From a virus: a stretch of 22,224 bases of DNA. Numbering within the stretch: the first letter of the stretch is position 1; each line of letters starts with the position of its first letter. The stretch is from the IMG/VR virus record IMGVR_UViG_3300025097_000062, positions 1 through 22,224 of that record. The stretch is one strand, 5' to 3'. The notes beneath the pieces were generated by a model. That model was not told the DNA's origin and did no database searches. It worked only from the letters and a program-made list of their open reading frames with translations. The position numbers and the translations under genes are program-made. Below are positions 1-7,117 of the stretch, piece after piece.

Positions 1-39
1 AAGATGTACGAGAACTTGGGTGGAGTAAAGGTAGGTTGA
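1..39 (+). CDS. 3' end of an upstream gene (possibly portal protein), partial
   Basis: Only the last 12 codons and a TGA stop at 37-39 lie in the window (ending in NLGGVKVG). The stop is immediately followed by the ATG of the next gene, which is the tight packing seen through the rest of the operon, and this is the main support for a real gene end here. In phages with a MuF-type minor head protein the portal gene usually lies just upstream, so a portal is the likely identity. That is inferred from gene order only; the visible residues show no domain. Confidence 0.4.
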   Translation, partial: KMYENLGGVKVG

Positions 40-192
40 ATGACATACATAATAGAAAAACCTACAAACATTAAAGAGTTAGATGATTTTTTATCTGAGT
101 TGTATGCGGGTCAAAGCCGTCCCTCTACATGGAAAGAAGATAGACAAAGACTTATCGAACTGTACGAACTGGAGGACACCGATGCCGAGTAA
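40..192 (+). CDS. Small 50-residue acidic phage protein of unknown function
   Basis: The ATG abuts the stop of the preceding gene (TGAATG) and the TAA at 190-192 overlaps the start of the MuF gene at 182. An AGGTAGG-like ribosome binding site lies a few bases upstream. The product (MTYIIEKPTNIKELDDFL at its N-terminus) is acidic and predicted helical, with no cysteine, signal or membrane segment. I do not recognise a family. Its place between a probable portal and the MuF gene suggests a small head or translation-coupling protein, but this is inference from position. The region could also be read as an N-terminal extension of the following gene in another frame; the better start signals at 182 argue against that. 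Confidence 0.6.
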   Translation: MTYIIEKPTNIKELDDFLSELYAGQSRPSTWKEDRQRLIELYELEDTDAE

Positions 193-2899
193 TTGCGGAG
201 CAGGTAAAGATAACGCACCTGGATTCCAAGAAGGCAACACTTGTGCGGGAGAAGGTGGTGGTGCGGGTGAGGGCAAACCCAAACAAAGAAGAATAGATAC
301 GAGCAGTAAACAAAGACCACACTTTGATGATGCTAGGCAGTTCACTGTTGATGGAGGTTTTTTGGAATTGGTAAAAAACCCAAAATCATCTACTGATTGG
401 AGCATCATAGAATTATATGTAGATAAAGACAAGAGAAGAACAGGCATAGCAACAGACCTAATAAAACGTGCTATACAAGAAGGCGGTACTATTGGCGGTC
501 AAGCTTCAAACGATGGGTCTGTCAAGCTGTTATGGGAATTGGGGTTTAGGTTGGGCGGTAAACCAGATGGCACACTAGAAGATGCCTTGGGTTTAAGGAA
601 AGAGTATACATCGGTACTTCTTGTCTATGACACCAATAGCAACAAAACTGCACAAACAACATCAAAAGAATTTAAATCTTGGTTTGGTGATTCTAAAATT
701 GTAGATAAAAACGGTGAGCCTATGGTTGTGTATCATGGTTCTCCTAATCCAGATTTTAATGAATTAAGTTACGAACACATTGGGAAAGGTTTAGACCAAT
801 GGGGCTTAGGTTTTTACATGGGAGAAACTGCTGAAATTGCAAATAGGTATACATCAAAACACAATGTTTCAGGTCAAGAAAAAAAACATGGTGGAGTTTT
901 ACCTTTATATGCAAAAATAAAAAACCCTCTTGTGTTAGATGGACTTAAAGATAAAAACTTTGGAAGTGCTTTAGAATTAACTTATGACCAAGCATTACAT
1001 ATAATAAAACAATCACCAAACATACACAGAAAAAATTACAACCCATTAGAAGATTGGGGATACGATGTATCGGGTGGGGTTGAAGATTGGATGTTAAAAG
1101 AAGTTGCGGATTCATATACAAATCCAATGCACATATGGAATGATTTTTTTAAAAGGCAAAATATAGAAGGTAAGCATGCAGAAATTTATCTTAATGCGTT
1201 GTCAGAAACTACAGGTTACGATGGAGTTCAAGTAGATTTTGGAACAGATAAAAGTTCCTACATAGCATGGTTTCCAAATCAAATCAAATCAGCCATAGGT
1301 AACAAGGGTGACTTCGACCCAGAGAACCCAAAGATAACTCACGCTAAAAGTGACTGCGGAGCAGGAAAAGAGGGTAGTGCGGGCTTTCAGCCAGGGAATA
1401 CTTGTGCAGGAGAAGGTGGTGGTAAACAAACAACAAGGTTAGAAACTAAATTAAAAAGTTTAGGTAAACAAAAATTTCCAGATATTAGCTACGAAGAATT
1501 TGAAAGCAGATATTTGTTGCATGGAACATCTTTGAGTCACCATAACGACCAAGAAGATTTAATAAAATTAAATCCACAAACAGGTGAAGCGACAGATAGT
1601 GCATACGGAGATTATGACGATTTAGAAGAATTGTTGTTTTTTAGAAAACCAGAACATTTAGAAATGTTTGATATTATGGATTTTGCATCAAAACATAGAA
1701 ATGTTTTAGATGGTGATTACGATAACCAATTTATATTGCTTGTAGATACTAGCAAATATAAAAAATACTCAGACACTAGATTTTACAAAGACGATGGTTA
1801 CAACGGAACAAGTTCAGAAATAGGTTGGAGTGAAAAAGATAAGAAATTAAAATCAACAGGGGCAAGTAGTGATTCTTCGCCTATATCAGTAGAATCAAAT
1901 GATGTTTGGACTAAAGACTCGGTAGAAATAGATTACGCAATTTCGGCTAAAGAATTAGCTGAATACTATGGAACAGATGATATAAATGGAAAAGACATTT
2001 ATGATTTTATTCACAATAGAACATACAATCCGAAATATGGCGAAGGTCGCAAATTAGACCAAAATCAATCATCTTTATTTAAGCGAGAGTTTGCCAGAGA
2101 TAAGGACATACAAGAAGAATTTGACTTTATGTTTGACGAGTTCAGAATTGATTTCGATTTTGAATCAGCTCCCAACCTAAGAGCATTGGCAGATTTAGAA
2201 GGCAGAGTCCCAATGCTACGCATGCAAGTAGAGCAGATGGAACGAATAGCCAACAACATGGCTATGGAAATCGTTTCTACTGAACGGCTTAACATACTAC
2301 CTTACCTACAAAAAACATCGCATGCTATAAAGTCTGCTTTGCGTAATGCTTTTTGGGTATCCGATGTGGACCATGCAACTGTTGTCAATCTTCAAAAACT
2401 TCTAGCTGATGCTATTCGTGGCGTTATGCCAGATAAGTCGCTTAGTCTTCCAGAATTTATTGATAGTTCCAAGTTGGAAGGCGCAGTAAATTTAACCGAT
2501 GCTCGGCTAGAAACTATCTATCGCACCAACATTATGACATCGGCTAACGAAGGAGTCATGTCTGTATTGCGTTCGGACGAGGGGCAAGATGCTTTCCCAT
2601 TGGTGATGATTACTGAAATTGTAGATGATAGGAGTAGACCACACCACGCAGTAATGGACGGATACATCACAACTCCAGGCGAAATGGATAGGCAAAACCT
2701 AAGACCGCCAAATGGTTACAACTGTCGGGCTACACTAATAAAGATAGATTGGGATTCCGCAAACGACATGGGTTTACTTGACGAATATGGTAATCCAGAT
2801 ATGATTGCAATAAATAAGAAGAATACGCCAGAACAGCAAGGTTTAATAAAAGCAGGAATTTACCCAGACGAAGGTTTTAAACGAGGGAACTTTATATGA
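182..2899 (+). CDS. MuF-type minor head protein fused to GNAT-like and ADP-ribosyltransferase-like (ART-PolyVal) domains
   Basis: A 905-residue mosaic. Residues 3-27 and 390-414 are two copies of a Cys-Gly linker (CGAGK...GNTCAGEGGG). Residues about 48-150 look like a GNAT acetyltransferase, with IELYVDKDKRRTGIATDLI matching the acetyl-CoA-binding motif A. Residues about 161-389 match the ART-PolyVal family: FKSWFGDSK, VVYHGSP (H185), GLGFYMGETAEIANRY (Y212) and a closing YIAWFPNQIKSAIGN. Residues about 440-600 start with YLLHGTS and may be a second, divergent ART-like domain. Residues about 765-860 are the MuF (SPP1 gp7-like) domain: ETIYRTNIMTSANEG, DDRSRPHHAVMDG and PPNGYNCRA. MuF proteins bind the portal inside the capsid and can be ejected with DNA. 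The added enzymatic domains suggest modification of host proteins early in infection, by analogy with phage T4 Alt; this is inference. The start at 182 is chosen because GGAGG lies 8 bases upstream; an in-frame ATG at 83 lacks a good site and reads through the 50-residue gene. Confidence 0.88.
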   Translation: MPSNCGAGKDNAPGFQEGNTCAGEGGGAGEGKPKQRRIDTSSKQRPHFDDARQFTVDGGFLELVKNPKSSTDWSIIELYVDKDKRRTGIATDLIKRAIQEGGTIGGQASNDGSVKLLWELGFRLGGKPDGTLEDALGLRKEYTSVLLVYDTNSNKTAQTTSKEFKSWFGDSKIVDKNGEPMVVYHGSPNPDFNELSYEHIGKGLDQWGLGFYMGETAEIANRYTSKHNVSGQEKKHGGVLPLYAKIKNPLVLDGLKDKNFGSALELTYDQALHIIKQSPNIHRKNYNPLEDWGYDVSGGVEDWMLKEVADSYTNPMHIWNDFFKRQNIEGKHAEIYLNALSETTGYDGVQVDFGTDKSSYIAWFPNQIKSAIGNKGDFDPENPKITHAKSDCGAGKEGSAGFQPGNTCAGEGGGKQTTRLETKLKSLGKQKFPDISYEEFESRYLLHGTSLSHHNDQEDLIKLNPQTGEATDSAYGDYDDLEELLFFRKPEHLEMFDIMDFASKHRNVLDGDYDNQFILLVDTSKYKKYSDTRFYKDDGYNGTSSEIGWSEKDKKLKSTGASSDSSPISVESNDVWTKDSVEIDYAISAKELAEYYGTDDINGKDIYDFIHNRTYNPKYGEGRKLDQNQSSLFKREFARDKDIQEEFDFMFDEFRIDFDFESAPNLRALADLEGRVPMLRMQVEQMERIANNMAMEIVSTERLNILPYLQKTSHAIKSALRNAFWVSDVDHATVVNLQKLLADAIRGVMPDKSLSLPEFIDSSKLEGAVNLTDARLETIYRTNIMTSANEGVMSVLRSDEGQDAFPLVMITEIVDDRSRPHHAVMDGYITTPGEMDRQNLRPPNGYNCRATLIKIDWDSANDMGLLDEYGNPDMIAINKKNTPEQQGLIKAGIYPDEGFKRGNFI
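188..262 (+). repeat. Cys-Gly linker repeat, copy 1
   Basis: A 25-codon unit inside the MuF gene with the pattern S-x-CGAGK, then GFQ-x-GNTCAGEGGG. The second copy lies 1161 bases downstream in the same frame. Seventeen or more of the 25 residues are identical while the bases have drifted, so the protein sequence is conserved rather than freshly duplicated. Related Cys/Gly motifs (a GFxxGNxCA type) recur in phage head proteins, as far as I recall. Confidence 0.85.
1349..1423 (+). repeat. Cys-Gly linker repeat, copy 2
   Basis: Second copy of the 25-codon unit, at residues 390-414 of the MuF protein. It sits exactly at the end of the ADP-ribosyltransferase-like domain and before the next HGTS-containing region, so the two copies bracket the GNAT-ART cassette. 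Each copy carries two cysteines. Confidence 0.85.
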
Positions 2900-3081
2900 G
2901 GCACAAGACATTTTACACTTTGACCGAAACAGCTTCCATGTTGCGAGTAAGCGAAAATACGATTTATCGGATGGCAAGGCGAGGGGACATCAATGGAACT
3001 AAGGTTGGAAGACAGTGGAGATTTTCCGATGAATCCATCCAGAACATGAAAAAAGCTTCTGACAAAAAAACCCACTACTAA
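2896..3081 (+). CDS. Small helix-turn-helix DNA-binding protein, excisionase/MerR type (HTH_17)
   Basis: A 61-residue protein almost entirely made of one winged HTH domain: YTLTETASMLRVSENTIYRM is the helix-turn-helix, followed by a basic turn and the beta-wing GTKVGRQWRFSDESI. This is the pattern of the excisionase/MerR-like HTH_17 family. The ATG overlaps the TGA of the MuF gene (ATGA), so translation is probably coupled. Such proteins bind DNA as excisionases or small regulators. Its location in the middle of the head operon is unusual: it could regulate late genes, take part in packaging-site recognition, or be a passenger gene. Which of these applies cannot be told from sequence. A related but distinct HTH_17 protein is encoded on the other strand at 20533-20754. 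Confidence 0.85.
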   Translation: MRHKTFYTLTETASMLRVSENTIYRMARRGDINGTKVGRQWRFSDESIQNMKKASDKKTHY

Positions 3082-3132
3082 CCACAACTGCCCAAACACT
3101 AAAAAAACCGCACATATTCTGATAAATGTGTA

Positions 3133-3138
3133 GATAAT
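3133..3138 (+). promoter_or_regulatory. Possible -10 promoter element upstream of the protease/scaffold gene
   Basis: GATAAT matches the sigma-70 -10 consensus at five of six bases and lies 6 bases before the ATG at 3145. No Shine-Dalgarno sequence is visible for that gene. A transcript starting 7 bases after this element would begin at the ATG itself, that is leaderless. No convincing -35 box is present 16-18 bases upstream, so this is a weak call. Confidence 0.2.
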
Positions 3139-3144
3139 CATAGT

Positions 3145-4437
3145 ATGGGTAAAAATCCGCACATGCCTTCGCATTCAGTATCCGACAATGGCGATAAAGT
3201 CACAATACACGACTTGGAACTATTTGTAGGACACATTGATGGCTTTGATGAAGAAGATTCAGATATAAAAGACCTCGACACAGAGGCAATCGAATCTATC
3301 ATCACAAAGACGAAAAGGCACATGAGCGCAGGAGCTAACCCAAAGCTAGTCTTGATGCACCAAGACGATAACGGGAACTCGCCAACAGAGTCAATCGGAG
3401 ATATTGTCAAAATACACTCAAAGCCTATACGGATTCTATGCGATGACAACTCTACATTTGAGGGCGCAGGTATTGTTGGCGATGTCGAGATGTCAAAGAA
3501 AGATTTTGAAAAATATCTTGCATCTAATCAATACCCCAGAAGAAGTGCAGAAATCTGGGAAGACGGACATTTAAGTGAAGTGGCTTTGCTCGGTAGGGAA
3601 ACTCCTGCCAGACCACTTCGGGACACAAAGTTTACACGCACAGGTACTAAAAAGGTTTTTCATAGACCCGCAACCTTTGGAATGGTAGCACCTGGAAGTG
3701 GAAATACATACGTAACAGGGTCAGAACAAGAGGAACATGAGATGCCAGACATCACAATGCCAGACCACGAAGAAGATGCAAGCTTGAAAAAAGACCTGCT
3801 CTCCAAATATCGTGCTGAGAACGATGAGTTAAAGGACAAGATTTCCAAACTAGAAGCGCAAATGGCTGAAACAGAACCACCTTCAGAAGATGAAGAAGAA
3901 ATGATGTTTGATGCTGAAATGCTAGATGAGGAAATGCCAGAAGAAGAAGAATTTTGCAAAGGCGAACACTGTGAAGATGAAGACGAAGAAGTAAAACGAG
4001 AGTTCAAAAAACTTCGTAAATCTGCATCTGGAACTAAGCTTCTACGCACATATTCCCGCATTAAAAGGCAACGAGATTTGTACAAGAAACGCCTTGACGG
4101 AATGGCTAATAAGGTGAAGAAAGAACGATTCAATCGAGCATTGGACAATCTTGCTTCACAAGGCTACCTCGTAAAAGCACACAGAGATGTAATGCTTGCA
4201 GAGTTGATGGGATGCAAAGACCCAGTTGCAAAATTAAAGTTCTGGAAATCAACGATGAAACGAGTACCAGTTGGCAAAAAAGTCAATACTAAAAATACTC
4301 GGCAACGAACAAAAGTAAACTTCAGTATTGACCAGAAGAAACAAGCTTCTGAAAATGCTGTAAAACGAATTGCCCAAGAAGGTCTTGAAGCAACACAGTT
4401 CCAAAAAGTCTACCAAGAAGAACTCCGTAAATCTTAA
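3145..4437 (+). CDS. Capsid maturation protease / scaffolding protein (Mu gpI-like organisation)
   Basis: A 430-residue protein with two parts. The N-terminal part (about 20-165) looks like a phage capsid assembly protease: LVLMHQDD (H72), then YPRRSAEIWEDGHLSEVALLGRETPA (residues 130-155), where a serine or the conserved RSAEI...ALLG block is typical of prohead protease and Mu I-like proteins. I propose H72 and S134 as candidate catalytic residues. The C-terminal part is scaffold-like: a coiled coil (about 213-242), a very acidic stretch (about 244-283, almost all Glu and Asp), then a basic helical tail (285-430). Protease-scaffold fusions are processed during capsid assembly. The gene precedes decoration and major capsid genes, as expected. 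ATG 3145 has no clear ribosome binding site; ATG 3163 is an alternative start. Confidence 0.78.
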   Translation: MGKNPHMPSHSVSDNGDKVTIHDLELFVGHIDGFDEEDSDIKDLDTEAIESIITKTKRHMSAGANPKLVLMHQDDNGNSPTESIGDIVKIHSKPIRILCDDNSTFEGAGIVGDVEMSKKDFEKYLASNQYPRRSAEIWEDGHLSEVALLGRETPARPLRDTKFTRTGTKKVFHRPATFGMVAPGSGNTYVTGSEQEEHEMPDITMPDHEEDASLKKDLLSKYRAENDELKDKISKLEAQMAETEPPSEDEEEMMFDAEMLDEEMPEEEEFCKGEHCEDEDEEVKREFKKLRKSASGTKLLRTYSRIKRQRDLYKKRLDGMANKVKKERFNRALDNLASQGYLVKAHRDVMLAELMGCKDPVAKLKFWKSTMKRVPVGKKVNTKNTRQRTKVNFSIDQKKQASENAVKRIAQEGLEATQFQKVYQEELRKS

Positions 4438-4459
4438 CTAACAAGAGAGAAATAAAATA

Positions 4460-4861
4460 ATGTCACATTCAGTACAACCAAACCTAGAAGCGGGTGGAAC
4501 AATTCGTCCATACCGATTCATTAAAATAAACACAGGTGCAGATAATCAATGCCTTGAATCCGATGCAAACGATACCATGATAGGTGTGGTTGCAGGAAGC
4601 ACTCGCCAGTTTGATTCAGCAAACCACGCAGAAGATGGCGACCATGTAACTTTGCAAATGGGTTCAATCGTAATGGTTGAAGCGGGTGCATCAATTACAC
4701 GTGGTGCGCCACTTGAAAGTGATGCAGACGGTAAGGCAACAAACCAAACCGCCGATACTACAAGTCGTAGAATTGGTGGGTTTGCACTAGAGTCTGGTTC
4801 AAGCGGTGAAATAATCCGTATGCTTTGGCAACCATACTTCATACGGCACAACCTTTCATAA
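4460..4861 (+). CDS. Capsid decoration / head-stabilising protein (DUF2190-like)
   Basis: A 133-residue protein, rich in small and beta-forming residues, immediately upstream of the major capsid gene, where lambda gpD-type or DUF2190-type decoration proteins are usually encoded. The pattern of an N-terminal GGTIRPYRFIKI, a central VTLQMGSIVMVEAGASITRGAPL and a C-terminal GGFALESGSSGEIIRML resembles DUF2190 proteins, which stabilise the expanded shell. An AAGAGAGAA ribosome binding site lies upstream of the ATG. No membrane segment or signal. Assignment rests on these patterns plus gene order. Confidence 0.75.
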   Translation: MSHSVQPNLEAGGTIRPYRFIKINTGADNQCLESDANDTMIGVVAGSTRQFDSANHAEDGDHVTLQMGSIVMVEAGASITRGAPLESDADGKATNQTADTTSRRIGGFALESGSSGEIIRMLWQPYFIRHNLS

Positions 4862-4896
4862 TAACTAATAACACTTAAAGAAAAAGAGATACCAAA

Positions 4897-5919
4897 ATGG
4901 CAGAAGTAGCACCAGGACAAGCAAACACCTATGTCCCTACATTCAGTGAAGCGACAGGATTAGTACAGGTTGAGTTTTCACGCAACCCAACTACCTTCGC
5001 AGTAAACTCATACGCAAAATTAGTTCCTGTATCAAAAGATACGGGCTACTATTTGAAGATAGACGAGGAGGAACAAGCCCGCGTGGTTTCAACCTCCGAT
5101 TGGGTTTGGGGCGATGGCAATGATGCGCCAGAAGGCATCCAACAAGACCACGAATTCAGCACATTCAGAACTCAACGTCATGCACCAACTTTTCAACTCG
5201 GACAGAAATCAGCAGGTAATGCCGACTTCGATGTAATCGCATCACACGCTAGAATGGCAGCATCAAAGTGTATGCGTATTCGTTCTTACCGAGCAGCAAC
5301 AGCACTTACCACAACAGGTAACTGGGTAACAGGAACAACTGACACAGCAACTAATGTTGGTGGTGGTAAGTGGAGTGCTGCAACAGCATCAAACAACTAC
5401 ATCCAAAAGTCGTTTAATGGCGTAGTTGAAAACATCCTTTCTAACACAAACGAAGCAGTTACAGCAAAAGACATCACAGCAGTAATGTCCGACCAAACCG
5501 CACACGCAATCACAGAATCTGCGGAATATCGCACGTATTTCCAAGGAAGTCCCTTCGCAGCTAACTTTGTTCGTGGCGCAGGAGAATTTGATGAGTTCCT
5601 ACTCCTTTCAACATTCTTTGGCGTTGGTGGAATTATTGTAGACCCAACTAGCCGAGTTACAAATCGTAAAGGTGGCACGAAAGCACGTTCACGAATCTTT
5701 GATGACGATTGTGTATTCGTTTCACGTGTTGGTGGTCAAATGGGAACAGAGGGTGTTCCAGATTTCTCAACACTTTCAATCTTTGCTTATGAAGATATGA
5801 CCGTAGAAACCGAAGATGACACATGGAATCGTAGAATACGAGGTCGTGTAGTTGATGATTCAGCAGTGGTTCTAACAGCCCCTCTCTCTGGTTACCTCCT
5901 CCAAGATGTTTGGGATTGA
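4897..5919 (+). CDS. Major capsid protein
   Basis: A 340-residue protein located after the protease/scaffold and decoration genes and before the head-tail connector, which is the canonical place for the major capsid protein of tailed phages (HK97 fold). The N-terminal region contains a charged stretch around DTGYYLKIDEEEQARVV and the elongated middle has QDHEFSTFRTQRHAPTFQLG, followed by a helix around ADFDVIASHARMAASKCMRI, in agreement with an E-loop/spine-helix layout. FDDDCVFVSR and the C-terminal beta-rich part fit the A and P domains. No long N-terminal delta domain is present, in line with a separate scaffold upstream. A GAGAT ribosome binding site precedes the ATG. It is followed by a strong terminator, which is common after capsid genes made in high amount. 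The family call is from context and pattern, not from a match. Confidence 0.8.
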   Translation: MAEVAPGQANTYVPTFSEATGLVQVEFSRNPTTFAVNSYAKLVPVSKDTGYYLKIDEEEQARVVSTSDWVWGDGNDAPEGIQQDHEFSTFRTQRHAPTFQLGQKSAGNADFDVIASHARMAASKCMRIRSYRAATALTTTGNWVTGTTDTATNVGGGKWSAATASNNYIQKSFNGVVENILSNTNEAVTAKDITAVMSDQTAHAITESAEYRTYFQGSPFAANFVRGAGEFDEFLLLSTFFGVGGIIVDPTSRVTNRKGGTKARSRIFDDDCVFVSRVGGQMGTEGVPDFSTLSIFAYEDMTVETEDDTWNRRIRGRVVDDSAVVLTAPLSGYLLQDVWD

Positions 5920-5932
5920 TACTTAGGACAAT

Positions 5933-5948
5933 GGGTTATGATTAACCC
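5933..5948 (+). other. Small hairpin after the capsid gene
   Basis: GGGTTA (5933-5938) and TAACCC (5943-5948) form a perfect 6-bp stem with a TGAT loop, 13 bases after the capsid stop codon and just before the terminator hairpin. No U-tract follows. It may protect the capsid mRNA 3' end from exonucleases; this is inference. Confidence 0.45.
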
Positions 5949-5960
5949 GACCCCCTATGA

Positions 5961-5993
5961 GGGCGGGAGGGATATTCCCTCTCGCCTTCTTTT
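5961..5993 (+). terminator. Intrinsic terminator after the major capsid gene
   Basis: A GC-rich stem of about 12 bp (5961-5972 with 5976-5987, two G-U pairs, no mismatch) closes a 3-base TAT loop and is followed by TCTTTT. It lies 41 bases after the capsid stop and ends 11 bases before the next start at 6005, so part of the transcription of the tail module must be readthrough, antitermination or an unseen promoter. This would raise head relative to tail gene expression. Confidence 0.85.
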
Positions 5994-6004
5994 ATGGAGA
6001 TTAC

Positions 6005-6496
6005 ATGGCACAAGCAACTTACATCACAGCATCCGAACTAGCAGAGTCTTTTGATTCTAGGATGATTAAACAATTGTCTTCGTATACGGGAAGTCCACAA
6101 TCTAGCGTGGACAACTCAACTGTAACGAATGCTATTGAAAAAGCATCTTCAGAAGTTGAGTCTTATGCGTTGCGTGGTGGTCTTTACACATCTACTAATT
6201 TGTCTGATTTACAAACCTCGGACGATTGGGCTTTAAAAACTCTTGTTTCCACCTTGACAATGAAACATTTGTTTCGTGGCAAAACGGGTCAAATACCACC
6301 TGACATGATTGCAATGGTTGGAGAAGCTACAGCGACTCTTGAAGAATTGCGGGAAGGCAAGAGGGTGTTCAATCTAAGTACCACCCACGATGCAGGTAAG
6401 GCAAAGGCGTTTATTATTAGCTCAAACGTGAGAAGTAATTTAAATATGCCTTCTGATGGCATGAACTTCCCTAGAAGGATTACCAATAAATACTAA
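6005..6496 (+). CDS. Head-tail connector/adaptor protein (Mu Gp36 / DUF1320-like)
   Basis: A 163-residue protein starting YITASELAESFDSRMIKQL, with a helical body (VTNAIEKASSEVESYAL, then DDWALKTLVSTLTMKHLF) and a C-terminal helix with EELREGKRVFNL. This helix pattern and length resemble DUF1320 (phage Mu Gp36-like) and other gp6-type adaptors that bind below the portal. The gene directly follows the major capsid gene, as these adaptors usually do. The start at 6005 has GGAG 5-8 bases upstream; an in-frame ATG at 5957 lies within the terminator hairpin and is less likely. The C-terminal 30 residues extend past the usual domain. Confidence 0.7.
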   Translation: MAQATYITASELAESFDSRMIKQLSSYTGSPQSSVDNSTVTNAIEKASSEVESYALRGGLYTSTNLSDLQTSDDWALKTLVSTLTMKHLFRGKTGQIPPDMIAMVGEATATLEELREGKRVFNLSTTHDAGKAKAFIISSNVRSNLNMPSDGMNFPRRITNKY

Positions 6497-7116
6497 TGGC
6501 AACACTACGCATTAAATCCAGTGAACTTGGTGGTGCTTTGATGACACGAATTACCGACTTGGTAAATAGCCAAGAGCTATCTACTGTGTTGGTTGATAGG
6601 GCTAAAACTAGAATTAGAAACCAAGGCGACTCAACACATAAGTACGAGGAGCTTTGGGCAACAAGGTTTAGCGCAGGATACAGAAAAGGTGGAAAAGCAT
6701 TACGTGACACTGGTTTTCTAATGTCCAACCTGCACTCGGAATCTTTAAAAAATTCGACAAATAGGGTTCGGTGGATTCTTAAAGACGGAACGGGATATGG
6801 TTTAAAACACCAAGAGGGTTACACAGTCAGAGGACCAATTGCTATACCCCTTAACAAAAAGTGTGCAAGCATTCTAGCTCGGCTTGGCGACCCTCCCCAT
6901 GACATTAGTGCTATTCCAGATTTTTTAGAAGAAGCACCTAGTTTGAAAGAGGCTCAAAAAGGTAGTAACGCATCTATTAAATGGGACTATTATGTAATAG
7001 ATTATGAAGGCGATATGGAAGTAAAGCCAAGAAAGATTGCGAATGCTCCACCAGAAGACATTAAAGCTATATCAAGAGTAATAAAAAGAAGAATTAGAAA
7101 ACAAGGACAGAAATAA
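6496..7116 (+). CDS. Phage virion morphogenesis / tail completion protein (Mu gpG, P2 gpS-like)
   Basis: A 206-residue protein resembling the phage virion morphogenesis family: an N-terminal helix, WATRFSAGYRKGGKALRDTGFL (residues 54-75) matching the conserved block with a Trp and 'L-x-D/T-G-x-L', and GYGLKHQEGYT (100-110) matching the conserved 'Y-x-x-xHQ-x-G' turn. The C-terminus has a basic helix ending KRRIRKQGQK. Proteins of this family act at the head-tail joint or in tail completion. The start overlaps the previous stop as TAATG, suggesting coupled translation; no close Shine-Dalgarno is seen. Confidence 0.72.
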   Translation: MATLRIKSSELGGALMTRITDLVNSQELSTVLVDRAKTRIRNQGDSTHKYEELWATRFSAGYRKGGKALRDTGFLMSNLHSESLKNSTNRVRWILKDGTGYGLKHQEGYTVRGPIAIPLNKKCASILARLGDPPHDISAIPDFLEEAPSLKEAQKGSNASIKWDYYVIDYEGDMEVKPRKIANAPPEDIKAISRVIKRRIRKQGQK

Positions 7117-7117
7117 A

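Noticed and set aside
83-181. In-frame upstream extension of the MuF gene (ATG 83)
   Set aside because: It runs over the 50-residue gene at 40-192 and has no ribosome binding site, while ATG 182 has GGAGG at good spacing.
3660-4148. Minus-strand frame of 162 codons with poly-serine
   Set aside because: It is the complement of the Glu/Asp-rich stretch of the scaffold gene; serine runs result from GAA/GAT codons read backwards.
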